Source: Ignelater luminosus (taxonomy: Eukaryota; Arthropoda; Insecta; Coleoptera; Elateridae). Taken from it: a stretch of 64,000 nucleotides of DNA. This document shows, one piece after another, positions 33,790-47,099 of this stretch. Position 1 is the stretch's first letter. Every line of letters starts with the position of its first letter. The DNA is taken from the NCBI GenBank assembly GCA_011009095.1, contig VTPC01003680.1:99350-163349 (forward strand), in the 5' to 3' direction. The notes below the pieces were generated by a model, which worked only from the letters and a program-made list of their open reading frames with translations, ran no database searches and had not been told where the DNA came from. The position numbers and the translations under genes are program-made.

Positions 33790-35130
33790 AAATTTTTATT
33801 TTTCAACATATTTTTTTTTAAACATGAATTTTTTAATTGAAATATGGTTTTATATAATTTTCTTCTGTATTTGGCTTTTGGAAGGTCGCTCCAGCAGTAG
33901 TCAGCAAGCATTTTTGGATTCCATTTGCCCTAATACGGCGACTCCATAACCGCTATATCTTGATGGAAACGTTCTCCATGTTCATCGCTAACTACGCCCA
34001 GATTTACGGAAAAAATCTAAATGGAAATGTAGAAAATGAATTTTTATTGAATTATTGCATCCAAGGGCTCTATAATTCCCCAATAAATCACTGAAGAGTT
34101 CTTCATAGTTATCGGCTTTTTTGTTTCCTAGGAAGTTCTGTGATACATCTTTAAAGCTTGCCCAGGCGAACGTTTTTTCCTGATCTAGTCTTGCATCAAA
34201 GTCACCATCTTTCATTAACTTCCTTATTTGTGGTCCAATAAACATGCCTTCCTTAATTTTTGCATCACTAATCCTAGGAAACTCTTTAGGTATTAACTCC
34301 TTCACCGTCCCGGTCTAGTGCTTTGACAAAATTTTTCCTTAAACCAAGTTTGATATGAAGTGGCGGTAGAATTATTTCACTCCGACTTACAAGTGTTTCA
34401 CAAATCACATTTTTCTTTCCTGGAGTGAGTTCTCTTCTTTGGGGCAAAGTCTTCTTGATATAGTGATTCTCCCTATCTCTACTATCCCATTCGCATAAAA
34501 AGCCACAATATTTCGTGTACCCAAGCCGGAGGCCTAAAATAAGGGCAACTACTTTGAGGTCACCACAAATACGACATATGTATTTTTTGCACTGAATTGT
34601 TTCGAAAACAATTTTCATATTTTCGTAGGTTTCTTTCAGGTGTGCTGCGTAAGCAACAGGAATTGAGGATTTAACATTTCCGCTCTGAAGCAGAACAGCC
34701 TTTAGACTAGACTAGAATCAATAAACAATCTCCACACTTCTGGATTATGCTGTTCCCCTAATAAAGTAAACGATGACTCTACATCATTACAGTACACTAA
34801 ATCGTCCCTTATGGAAAAGTCATCTTAAAATTGTTCCTGCCTATGACGAAACAAACAAACTTTAATTCTCTGTTTAAGCAGGTTCCACACTTTCGGCCTT
34901 GATGCAAGTAGCTCTGCCTGTTTTTTAGATAAATTTAAATCTCTCATTAAGTTATTAAGTTCTGCTTGGTCTATTCTGTGAGACTGCCTAAAAAATCTGA
35001 ATGCTTGCTTTGAGGCTCTTTTTCTACAACATCTATATTGTCATCTGATTCTTCTTCCTCATCTAAACTCGATGACTCAGGTGGTTCAGGAACAGGGAAG
35101 CTAGACTGTGAAGGACGAGCCTCATAGCTG
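33790..35130 (-). pseudogene. Uncharacterised repetitive protein family, FPRISDAKIKEG type
   Basis: Minus-strand blocks in order: an acidic SSLDEEEESDD leader (about 35075), LVYCND and EVWRLFID blocks near 34790-34710, then an open segment from 34618 (ICGDLKVVALILGLRLGYTK; FLCEWDSRDRENHYIKK; ILPPLHIKLGLRKNFVKALD). A second open segment from 34305 gives PKEFPRISDAKIKEGMFIGP, SFKDVSQNFLGNKKADNYEE and HFLHFHLDFF, ending near 33880 with DEHGERFHQDIAVME and WNPKMLADYCW. I know this set of blocks from very numerous uncharacterised proteins in aphids, other insects and Hydra. Its enzymatic role is unknown to me; copy number suggests a mobile origin. The copy has several frame changes and stops. Confidence 0.75.
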
Positions 35131-35815
35131 AAGGAATATTTGGGTACTTGACAGTGTTTTTAGTCTTACTTATAATTCCATTTATTTTAGTTATACAGGG
35201 TGTCTCCAAACTATTAAAACTGCGAAGGGTAAATGTCGAGCTTTCTTATTCACTCATATACGTTCTTCAGCAATTGCTCTCTTATAGAATCTGTCACCTT
35301 TTTTTCTTGCACTAGAGTCTTGTCTTTACTCTAATCGAAATACAAATCTTTCACGTTTCTGTTTGCAGTGTGGCACTCCTTACTACGCGTAAGCATTTCT
35401 CGTTTTCTGGTGCATTCTTCTCAGTTTAGCTTTGTCAGTTATTTAGGAGATATCACCAGCACTGATACGTTCCGCATCTTTGAGTATCTGTGAAACTTGC
35501 GATATTTATCGCATAGAAGACCTAACGTGGCAAGCTTCCGTCTCATTTGATTGCACTTTGGTATTGAAGGTGTGCTTAAGATGACATACTTTTTCTTTTA
35601 AGACAAGTATTAAAAAGTAAGTAAGGTTGTATGAATTAAAGTCAAGCTAATGTTCATAAGGGTTTATTAATTAACCAGCAGGAATAAGTTCCAAGACTAT
35701 AAGTACTTCAATAAAAATTAAACAAATAAAAAATCAAACAAAGGTTGTTGTATGTAAGCTGACACTCATCAGTCTAAGACGACATATTTAATTATTCACG
35801 CATAATTCACACACA
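35131..35815. other. Interval between two minus-strand relics
   Basis: No gene recognised. TATACAGGGTGTCTCC at 35192-35207 resembles the end motif seen inverted at 32278 and 44620. Part may be 3' flank of the pogo-type relic or 5' flank of the uncharacterised family. Confidence 0.35.
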
Positions 35816-35819
35816 AATT

Positions 35820-37249
35820 GCGTTTTTTCTTGCAGGTATGTCTGGGTAAATGGCATGACACCAGCAGGAACATAATTAGCACTACATCCTACACCATTCT
35901 TGGCAGAAGGTGTCTACTTTTCAAGAAGTATCTGCTCACACAGATTTTGAATGTCACTATGTCCTTCCAAACTGGGCGGCTGATCAGAGCTAGTTTGTGA
36001 CAAAGTTTGAATGTCACCATGTCCTGTCAAAATAGTTGGAGATGATGGTGATTCTTTAACGTTTTGAGCAATTTTTTTTAAAACACCTGCTATATTCATC
36101 TGCTCTTCATTCTTTTCAATGTCATTTTCAGTGATTTCGCTGGGTAAAAACAATTCCTATGGGAGAATGTGGGGATTAAACGGAAAAATTCCGCTTTTCT
36201 CAAAACCATTAGTGGCATTTCTGACTGTAGTAGCATATTCGTAAGGTCTTCCAAAAATCTAAGCAACCTAATAAAGTCCTACGGTTCTACCAGAATGATT
36301 GTTCATCCAGATGGTAAGCTCGCGGTAGTAATATACCTGAAGTGGCCCGGAAAATATTATATGTCTGTTGGTTGCATTCTGTGAGTGCAATGAAGAGGGA
36401 AATAAAGCATTACCACACCGTTAGCCTTGGCAAATTCGAATGCTCCTAGATTTTTGTGGCTGGAACGGCAGTCAAGGATTAGCAGCACCTTGTTTTGCTC
36501 AAGTAACGAGATGCTGCATCCGCCTTAAAAAAAAGTTCACCCACTGTATAGCTGGTGGCGTAGCACAGCTCCAAAATGCCTGGCGGTGCATCGTCAAAAC
36601 ACTCAGCCTGCTAATTATTTTTTGGTATTATTAGCGCAGGTGGAACAAAATTTCCAATGGCATTAGCATAGACATCACTGTGACATGCTCACCACGTTTA
36701 GCTCTAGTTATAGCGCAAACTAGCTTCTTTCTTTTGCGTGCGAATACTTTTGGGGTTTTGTACACTACTAAGCCCAGACTCGTCCATATTGTAAATCCCA
36801 TGTGCTAGGATCCTTTCATCAGTCACTGTCTTCTCTAAAAACGCGAACAATCTCATACTCGAGGCTTATTAAATGCCTTCGCTTTTGCACTTGCTGTTGG
36901 CTCAGGAACTCTTAGTGAGATATTGAAATTGCGTTCTCTAAACCCTTTCAGCCAATCCCAGCCAGCAGTTTGATTAATCGTGTCAAATCTGTGATAATCC
37001 CGCCGTTTCTGCAAATTCGTAAGCTAATTTTCTTACTTCGGTGGTGTTCACTCCAAAAGGTCTCCCTTGAAAGTCGAGAATATGATTTGTACTTTTTTCA
37101 TATCTGGATCAAAGGTTGGCTTATAGCGACCAAGACTTACTGGAACATGCTATAATGGCAACAAAGCGTTGCTTGTGGCACGCTAAACGTTTTGATGTCC
37201 TCTTGTGACCAGCTCTTGCTGTCGAGGTTTGTTTATAGTTGCGAGGCAT
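35820..37249 (-). pseudogene. Pogo/jerky-type transposase pseudogene 3
   Basis: The minus-strand start is ATG 37249 (MPRNYKQTSTARAG), typical of jerky-like genes. It continues in shifting frames with TTEVRKLAYEFAE (about 37040), LAHGIYNMDESGLSSVQNPK (36810-36755, first catalytic aspartate), AIGNFVPPALIIPK (36660), ECFDDAPPGILELCYAT, a second block near 36490 (LLILDC-like, where DNH/DGH is expected), HCTHRMQPTD (36390, third) and ESGIFPFNPHILP (36190). An acidic C-terminal tail ends near 35820. The set and order are those of pogo-class transposases with a CENP-B-like DNA-binding domain. Very many stops make this the most decayed of the three pogo relics. Confidence 0.82.
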
Positions 37250-40200
37250 CCTGTAATCAAACGAGAAGAAATCTGATTTTTTTTTTCGATACTGGAAACA
37301 CATCCATAGGCCACAAAATATAACGTCACTGTCTCATACAGCGGATATATTTAAAAAGATATCACAGGTGTGTCATCTTACCTGCTTATGTCATCTTAAG
37401 TACAGTACAGTCATGATGCGCTTCGTTGAAACTGTTAGAAATGATGCTGATTTCCAAATATCTTCAGTTTAAGGCACAAGTTTGTTGCAACTTTTCTCCA
37501 AAACGTGGTCTTTTCCAGCATTTCTCATTAAATTTCAGTTCACATCAAATACACAAATAACATCGAAGTACTTGTTGAATTGTCCATAACACTAGACAGT
37601 TTAAATTGTTAGGGCTACCAAAAATAGAACACTCCAATTTACTTCTTGTTATGTTTAATGTCGCTGCATCCATAACGATAGCTTTTGATTTATTTTATTG
37701 ACTATAGAAGATAAAATGATTGTATTATTTTTCAAAAAGCAAATTAATAACGTTCTGGATAAACGTGTGAGTATCCTTCATTTAAAGCTTCGGTGCAACA
37801 TATAATAACAAACTACCTTGACTAATTGATTAAATTGTTACTGTTAGCTAAATCGTATGCATTCACACCAAAAAATTTACATATCTACTAATTTTTATGA
37901 TTACTTTTATATAGATACGAAAGTACAGATCTGACATAATTAGATGTACAATTAAAAAAATGGTAGATGGCTGAAGATATTGTTTTAACAATCTGGAAAA
38001 TATCACAGTGACTATGCACTATGAAACGTAACTTTTGATGGGTATCGCAATTTCTATTTTTTAAATATTTTTTAAAAAGGCCATCCTGTCCAGTGTCCGA
38101 AATTAAGAATTTGGTAAAATATCTATAGCTCTACAACCTACAGACTTCAAGACTTCAAGTCACATTATAATCCGAAAGTCTCAAAAATACTAAGTACCTA
38201 ACTTATAAATATCTCTCTCCAACAACACATTCCGGCTGATTATTTTTAAACCGAAACTTCCCGAGTAAGAGAGTAGGTTAGGAAGAAAAGCATTTGGTAG
38301 TTAATGCGCGTTGTATTTGTTAAAGTACAGAAACCTTTTTGTGCTTCTAGAGTGTAGATATTACGAAAGAATTTCATCTAGACACAGCGATTTTAGGCAA
38401 TGTTTTTATGCACACACCTTATGGGCCCTAAAATGTCTTTTAGTTGTAATTCACGGTTTATGCATAAGTCAGTGAAATTTGTCAGGCATTGCGCCTTATA
38501 CAACTACTAAAACGTTCTAAACAGCATCCAACCAGGCCATTCCTCAAGGGTCGGGCAGTTTTAGCGAGCAAGAATACTAAGATGTACCTTATAACGTTAA
38601 GAAACCGTCTGATTTAAAATAATATTACTTTACGAGCACAAAGCTTAAACCATTATTATTGCCAAAGCGTGTTGAAAAACTACTAAGTTACGCTAAGGCT
38701 GAAAACGGAATTCAGCAATGAATTGGCATTCTCAATCACCTAATCCAATTGAGACTGTTTAGGGGATAATGAACTTCGAGGAAAGTTCATAAGAAATTTG
38801 GAAATAAGGAACATATAGAGGTAGCTTCCAACATCCTATGCCAACAAATTAATGGGAACTGTACCAAAAAGGTGTCAGGCTATCATAGAAGATAATAGTG
38901 ATTGAATTTATTATTAACGTATAATGTAAGGGTATCATAAATAAAGTTTTCAAACATTGTAAGGTTTTTTATTTTTCTATTAGGGTAAAAACACAAATCC
39001 TCTGCCACCTAAAGAATATTTGAAGTTCAAATTCGTTTAAATTTAAAACGAAATAATATTTATCAATGAAACTCTATATAGTTATGCATATTTAAATGAT
39101 ATACATACTCAATCGTCAAAAGTCATTCAACGTTTAGTTTTATATTAGAAAAAAAATAATTCTTTAAAACCGACACTTTGGCCCCGTAATCCGCCGCTAT
39201 TTACTAAAAAGCCGCCGTCAAGGTCCTAGTAGCCGCCCTTTAAAGAAACAAAGCTATGAACATTGTATAAACGTGATGAATGATTATTTCTTAAATGATT
39301 ACATACGAGCTCTTGGAAGCTTCATTCGGATCACATATTTGGCAAATTAAATCTGTTTTAGCGATATCTTCGTTACTCGCCATAAGCATAAAATAATTTA
39401 ACAACTTGATGCCTTTCTTGCATTTGCTCATAAACGATTTATTGAAACGAAAATAATTTATTAAAAAAAATTCATGCAAATACAAAATAAGTAAATAATT
39501 AATAAACAAATGAATTTAATTCCTACTTTTTACATGATACTCTTTAAAGGGTAATTTTTCACTTAAGTTGGTTGTTTGGTCATGATTTTCTAAAATTAGA
39601 TTTTTTTTGAAGAGAATAATAACCATCAAATAAATGATGGAAAAATTAATAAATGTGAGTGCTAATCAACAAAATTTAATTAAAAAGTCGAGCAACAATA
39701 ATATAAAATCTCAGTATTGTGGAATACCTACTGCAGGACAGTGGAAGGCGGCGAGCGGGTGACTGGACAAATCTGTAAACACCGGTACTCTGCCTACCTT
39801 ATTTTCGACATTTGTTCAATTAAAATCCAGGATTTTGTATATTAAATATTAAGAAGGACCATTGCTTTAATTTACCAAACAAAGATTTTTACAAAGATGT
39901 TCACAAAAATGCGCAAAGCTTACCTAGAATGCAACCGTTTCTCGTTAATAAAAAAACAGTCAATGGCAGTCGTAGTAAACATAATCACGTACTGGTAGTA
40001 AATAAATGCTAATAATTAACATATAACTTTTATTTACCGGAATTAATGTAACATAATACTTAGAACGAAGGATGGTAGATAACACAGAGCTAAAAATCGC
40101 CGTTCTTTATGGTAGGATAATTTACTTATAAAATAATAATTGATTCGTAGGTGGACTGCTGGAGCCGGACGTAATTAGGTGCGTTTACCCTATATGCTAA

Positions 40201-43200
40201 CAAGAATCGACGGGGATTTTAATATTGTACGCAACTAAGCATAGTAACATTTAAAAGTTATAACGATTTTTAAGAAACAAGCACTCAAGGAAAGATGCGG
40301 CAAACTAAAGAAATTTAACTAAGCTCATAGTTAAATTTATAGAGATAACTAACGATTAAGATTCAATTAAAAACTCCTACGTGATACAAAAATCCTCTGC
40401 CTCGCACATTATTTTTGTCGTCAAAATATTCAAGAGCGCCTTGCATCATTTTTCTTTCTGTTGCGTTTTATACGTTTAAATTCTCCACGTTTATTAAAAA
40501 AAACTTTTAGGAAATGGAAGAGCTCATCTGACTGTCAAAGGTTAATTCGGTCTCTTTTATGAAAACTCATAATTTGAATTTTTACTTAATTCTGCTTTCT
40601 TTTCTATTAATACCAAACAAGTACTTTGACCTCAGCTTGAGCTCTTTTACTCAGTTATTATTAGTGCATTTTTATAGGTGATACCTTAGGGCTCCAATTC
40701 CTGGGAATTTGCCTTTTTTTCTTCACAAAACCATAAATACCTCAGCTGCTATCGATTTATGTAATACAAAAAGCTAATTTCATAAGTACTTGGTTTTTGA
40801 ATCTTAATTTAAGAAAAGCAGATATAAGGAGCTATCAGACTTTCAAAACATTTAATAAAAGATTGGAAAATGAAGGTTAAACGTAAACAAAGATGATGAG
40901 AAAGTTGTAAAGAAAAGAGAGAGAAAGAGATTATTCATGCCGTGCAAATAGCGTCATTGAGTACCACGTAGAAACGAGATACAAAGAGAAATTATGGAAA
41001 CCCATGGGCAACTATAACACTAGTCGTAACACCCATGTTTTCTGAATACAAGCATAGCACTCTAACATTATTCCATTTATATCTTAGAATGTATCTTGGA
41101 GAACAGATAGAATTTTATTGTAAGCTTCTATTTTCGTACTAGAAGCGCATAATCTAGACTTGAAATTTCAAAAGCCCTCATCCATGTTATTTAACATAAC
41201 AATTTGGTTTTTGTTTAGTTTTAGATGAAATGCGTAAAACATTTTTAATTATAATTGATGAACTTTTCCTTTTGCTGTTGTGAAAACTAAACGCATGAAT
41301 AAAATAGTTAATTGTATATTTCTTAATCATAACCTTTTAACTATTTCAAAGTTTTCAACACGAACAATAACCACTTAATTCAATATGAAGCCTTGTAAAT
41401 AATTACTATTATTCTTTACATCTAGTTCAATTAGTGTGCATACTATTTTACAATTTATTTCCGCTTTAGCATAATAACAAAAGTAAAACGAAGCTAAAGC
41501 TGAATTCTGCAACAATTGTCCTTTGATATGGTTTCATTCAGGCATAGCTCAGGTCTGCTGACTCTCAAGTTCATGTACGCTAGGGTGTAATAGAAAGCCA
41601 TTTTATGACTGAGTTCCTTTGATGTTGTAGACGTTGGCATCTGTATACATAAGAGTTAACGCGTCTGTAGTAATTCACTGTTTTAGTTTTATATTCGCGA
41701 GGAAACTGTAGTACGTTTATAATTGCATTTCTAGAATTATAACGTTGTGTTTTATGTTTCCAGGTGTTTCATCAAGAAAATTATCTCACAAAAACATTAA
41801 ATAAGAGTGTATTTACAAGTTTTGCAGTGCTGCACTAGCTTGATTCAGTAGACTCCTGCATAAGCTTACTTCCACTGTGTTGTTTGTATTCTACTGTACT
41901 GTGAATTAATAGCAATCGGGATATTGCAGAAAATAATCTCTGGCTCTCGTTAATTTCCTAAACCAGAAGTGCCAATCATTAGTAAGGGTTTTATTTTTTC
42001 ATACTTCCTGATTTTTTCATCAGAGTGAATAAATAGGCGAAAGCCAGCCAAGACAATTCTGTTTTAAAAATAAATAGATTACAGTTTAACATGGCCCTCG
42101 AAACTGAAAGGTTTGTTACGTGTTGCGTTGCACATTTGATTAGATTTGACCTAAACAAGAACACTAAAATGGTTTAAATCAAGTTTATGTATATTACGAT
42201 GGCACGCCTTTAGAGAAGAAGTGTTTCGATTTTAATTCAGATAAGTGTTTCGTGATGTATTAGGTGTGAGAAAAAGCTGCTTTAGATGACTAACTGCAAA
42301 AAATCCTAGATACTACAGCTATAGAAGCTTAATTGTCACAAATTTAAAAAAAGACTTAATACAGCAGTGCTTCCAAAATCCCTTTGGATGTCCTTCAATT
42401 CCATAAAGATGATTAAAACAATTTTAAAAACTATAACGCACGTGTTCGGTACTGACTGGCTACTAGTTAACTTCTACCTCTATTGATTATTATTTAATTA
42501 TTGATGTTTAATCGAAGATAACACATCGTGTGATCTAGCTACTTAAACATACAGATGAATGTTGTAAGTTTTACATTAAGAAGAAGAAGTGAGCTTTAGC
42601 CTTAATGATAACGTGGATTTTATATAGGATCTGGCAATAAAACTCTTTAGTCTACCTATGTGGAACTTGATGCCTGTCTAGTATTGCATGGCACTTTAAA
42701 AACTTTGCAAAATAAAAGAACATATGCTAACTCTGAAGCTTAAACGAACATTTGGCCAAATAGCCCATGAAGTCATAGAGCTTTAAACTTGGCTTTAAAG
42801 CAATTTCACGTTTACAAAAAATTATAAATTACATAATGAACGCGTATAACGATTAGTAAACCACAATTTTTCATCAAGGACTAATAACGAAAAAATTTAA
42901 TATAACAGGAAATGAAACAAACGCACTCTATGTTTCCAATTATCTTTAATATTATTGTCCTTGAAGAGTAATGCAAAGATGCCTTTGGAAGGCCAGAAGG
43001 TCTGCTGCACGACATGCACAGACGACATTGAGCTCCTCGATTCAACAACAAGAGAGAAACGGCTAGTTCGAAAAACATGCAATATTTTTGTTAAAACTAA
43101 AGGATTTCAATTAGGTCTGGGCATAACACAGTTGTATCAGTGGAAGTGATCCCAGAGTAAAAGAGGTTAAGATTTGTAATAACCTAAATGGCGACAGCAC

Positions 43201-44335
43201 TAGTGTAAATTGTAGACCAAATATTTCAGTTTGTGAGTTTGTAATACAGCTCATTTGGTATGCAGAAAGTAGATTACAGTTCTACCTAACGCCAACAATT
43301 CTAGCAAAAGTTCAAACTTTCAAAATCAACAAAAACACACTAATAAACTTTGATAAACTTATATAATTAATATTAATCTGATTAGTGAGGAAAGTGTCAC
43401 CTATCCAAGTCTATGGTGGCCTATGTATTCTGTCATTCCTAATTCCAAAACTAATAAAATAGAAAACTTCGGAAGTTAGAACATTATTCCTCCCCTTACG
43501 CAGCACTGGGGCTACAATCCGAAACGGCTAGAAACTGAGAACTAATATGCAAAATATCGGACTAACACTAATCACGTGAGGGCAGCAATCCTACTCTCCA
43601 GAAACCTTCTTCCCATCCAACAAAAGCCTTATGATAATAACGTGCTAAATGTATACCAGGGTGCCAGAAGACACACCTCTTATCGTACGTTCTATAAGCC
43701 TGTCCTTTGACGCACAACACTAAAATTCAAAAACACGATGCAATAGTTACAAAATGCTCAATTCAAAAAAAAATGTAAACTGAGATGCCCAAATCAAACA
43801 TACCCTCTATGAAACAAATGGAATAAGAAAAAGGCCCAAACCTTTACTCAAGATACCGAGACCACACTATCATTTTTTGCCTAAACATTGCCTATTTCCA
43901 TTTTACCATGTATAGTTGACGGCAGGGGTATCTAATGTTAGATAAACAAGTTCACATGAGCCAGGTTTCAACTATCCAAGCTTCAACTTACTTAGATGAT
44001 CATGTGTTAAGAGGATGCTAATACATACTACATTAAGAACTAGAAATACCAGTATTTCGTACACGGTCGGTTTCTCAATATCCCGCTAATATCAAAAGAG
44101 CATTTTAGGATATGCGGCCAGGCCATAACAATCAAAATGAAACTTGACAAGAAAATTAAAATTTGAGGAATAAAGCCTCTTGGTCTCGTAGACTTTACCC
44201 GCCTCTAACAATAGTTTTCATTGTATATTTGACAATAACAAGTAGCGAGGCTCTTATATGCAGTCTACCACAATAGGTAGAGCGTTCTTTACACCTCTAG
44301 TGTTGCTCAAATAAAAATCTAGATCTATTTAATTT
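37250..44335. other. Seven kilobases of AT-rich DNA, no gene assigned
   Basis: No protein homology was recognised on either strand. The 64-codon frame at 42955-43149 contains a CCTTCTDD stretch but is too short to assign. Short T- and A-runs are frequent. I saw no long inverted pair or tandem array. Unrecognised old element remnants are likely. Confidence 0.35.
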
Positions 44336-44339
44336 AATC

Positions 44340-44640
44340 GACACATTTCTGTCTCTAGTCCACGAACGGCTGGCCCGATTTTAATTTTATTTGATGTAAA
44401 AGATTGAGAGTTTTATACCCTTTAAAATGATATATTACACATGGGGTAGTGCCGTATAAAATTTTGAGGAGGGGGTGGTTGGGGGGAGGGTGAAAGTTTC
44501 CCAACTGACTAGAATAGGTTATTTAATGTCCCCTTCTAAAACATTCTCGAAGCGTTTTAGCGATTTTTGATAATTTTACTAATTAAAGAGTTATTCGAGA
44601 TGGAAAGTTTTAAAATGATCACCCTGTATATTTTCGGTTT
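44340..44640. repeat. Probable interspersed-repeat end
   Basis: The stretch contains CGAACGGCTGGCCCGATTTT, a phrase that resembles terminal sequence of abundant insect repeats, followed by a G-rich patch (44459-44490) and ACCCTGTATA at 44621-44630. No coding capacity is visible. The assignment rests on remembered similarity and on the shared ACCCTGTATA end. Confidence 0.35.
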
Positions 44641-44729
44641 CATTTACGAATTTCGTTCAAGTTTCATATATTAAAACGTATTTATCGAATTATTCTTATT
44701 CCAAAGATTATTTTTCCTGTTGAAAAATA

Positions 44730-46000
44730 TATGTTTTCTTTTAATCCCGCCTGGCCGCATTTACTTTTATGTGCACATGTGATCTTCGAAGTGTTTGTTG
44801 CTAGCTGCCGTGCGAAGCGGCTTATTTTGAAGGGCCGTCTATCGCTTTGTCGCCTTTTGTTGTGGTGCGAGTCTAGACAGGCTGTTCCTAGAAATGTTTA
44901 TCGTTGCTTTAGCGGGTGAAACAAGGGTGGCGGCGACAGAGTATGTTTTACGATGTATTAGGGTATGTGTGGAATTTTCCCTCGGGTATAAGGAATATCT
45001 TATATTCATCTATGTTCCTGTTTACATCCAACTTCCCGATTGTGAATTAGCACGTTCAACTTCCCGATTGTGAATTAGCACGTTCAGAGGCGTGGTTTGG
45101 GAGAAATGCGCAGGACAAACTTAGTTTGTAGCGAGACATGTTCCAGCTTTCAGTAGGAAAAGAGTGCCCGCAAGATGGGATGCTTCCTAATAAAAAAATT
45201 TGCATTGCAAATTCATGTTGTGTCGCACCGAACAATTTCGTCTAGTTTGAAAATTCAGTGGAAAGTGGTTCTGTTTTTAAAATTCGCTGCTTTGAGCGGA
45301 CTAATCTAAAAGTTTGTGGTTGCTCAGGACATTCTTCTTAATTTCCTTGTACCGCGGTTAGTGTAATACTAATCTCTTTAGACCGGTTGTGTACCGGGAT
45401 TGTAAAAGAAAACAAACTTCCTTGGTGTTTATGTGGTGACAAGAAATATATTTTTTCCTTTTGTGTATTGCGCTATCGCGGGTTTTAGGACGCTCCGTCG
45501 TCTGTGAGGTTTAGTCACTTTGAACTTATGTTTGACCCGGAATACCGTTCTTCGTATCCGTAATAGAATGTGTGTATTATTACTAACGTGGATGCTGTTT
45601 GGTAATTATTCGCACTTCCAACCCCCTAGTGCAACATGACCCGCGTATTCAAATTTCATCCCAATCTTGCACGAGGCCGAAGCGAAGGTGTGGTTAGGTT
45701 CGAAGTAATTAAACGTTTATTTTCTTAATGAATTCCACTCTAATCTTGCGGGGACCAAATTTAATGAATGCGGGGTCAATGTTCTCCAGGAGATTTAGGA
45801 AAATTGGGTTGCGGTACTGTCGGTTGGTACGCTGTCGGAGAGTAGCAGAAACGCAGCCACGATATTATAGTGTCATGGCTGTCGTTTTGGTAGTGAACTG
45901 TCAAGATCGTCGATTTTCGAAGTTTTCTTAAAAAGTGTTTGGCGTCGGAGAGGCCGTCCGCATTTGTCTTTTTATTTTCTGAATATACATGCATTAGTAA
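44730..46000. other. CpG-richer patch with a 28-bp tandem duplication
   Basis: Compared with its surroundings this 1.3-kb patch is visibly richer in G+C and CpG (for example GCCGTGCGAAGCGGC near 44808 and GGGTGGCGGCGACAG near 44925). Short frames at 44731-44919 and 45728-45931 have no known motif. It could be a 5' exon or promoter region of a host gene, or an element end. A 28-bp unit starting CAACTTCCCGATTGTG is repeated at 45029-45056 and 45057-45084. Confidence 0.35.
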
Positions 46001-47032
46001 GGTTAAATTCTTTCTGTACAACTTTAATTCAAGGGTAGCTGTATCAAACTGTTACCTACTGTTTAGTTATTTATGTAAAGAAAAGAACTGTTTGATATTG
46101 ATGAAACTTAAGTAAAGTTCCCTCGTCAATTTGCTGGTGGCTGCTGAACCACCGTTGGAGGTTTTGCAAGCTCTCTGATATGTAATTCCTGGTTGAATCG
46201 CCGTCCTAGATGATGCTCGCTTCAAGTTGTTGGTACAATTCTGCCAGTCCTTCTGTATGTCTAAGGAGTTAAGGTATTTATTTGTTAGTTTGGAGAATTT
46301 AAGTAATGTTTGCTTATGTTACATCCTAAAGATAGGCTGTTTTGATATTTAAATTCAGTAATAAGCTTGTATAAGGACATTCCAGGTTTACAGGTTGATA
46401 GTTAGATATAAAAAGAACTTTTGAATAGTTAGAAGTAGGATTACTATCATACGTATTTACTTAAGACTTTTAATCTTGCGTTTGAAATTACAAATACATT
46501 TAGCTGTTGCGAATCTTGTTAAAGTATTTCCCTACTTGGTTTGATGTAAAATCCAAGTAAATCCAAAGTTTTTTGTTTGAGAATTTGTAGTATAATAATA
46601 CAATTTTATTGTATGTCTTGTATGCTTTTTTATTATCATTCTTGAGTTTAATGATGAAGATAAATAAACTGGAAGTAAATTACGTTTTGTTGTGAGAATT
46701 ATTTGAGTATGCCTGAGTATTATGTTTTAGTTTATTTAGGGCGTTTATGTGTATTGGTATTACGGACTTCGAAGTTTGTGTGTAAGTTCTGGTGGTGGAT
46801 ATTAGCCGTGCACCAGGATTATGTATTTATAATTTTATTTAAGTAAGCTTATCGAACCTGAGTAAGTAAAAATGCTATGTGATTCTATTGGTTTGGTAAA
46901 TGAGGGTAATAACGGTATCGGTAAGCAGACTCGGTACAATATTTGTATACGATCGATCTACCGCTGCTAGAAGCAAAATGCAGACTACGAGGCTTATGTA
47001 GGCGATGCAGTTAAGGCGAGCTGTGCTTTGGC

Positions 47033-47040
47033 TATAAAAG
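47033..47040 (+). promoter_or_regulatory. TATA-box candidate
   Basis: GGCTATAAAAGCAGCACGG matches the strong TATA-box consensus with GC-rich flanks, unusual in this AT-rich region. Nothing recognisable as a coding exon follows within 1 kb, so the assignment is weak. Confidence 0.3.
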
Positions 47041-47099
47041 CAGCACGGTGAAAAGGGTATAGCGGGTGGGAGATGCAATGCCTGACGGAAGAGCTACGG

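Noticed and set aside
42955-43149. 64-codon frame with CCTTC, considered as a zinc-knuckle remnant
   Set aside because: Spacing of cysteines fits no finger I know and there is no neighbouring element sequence.
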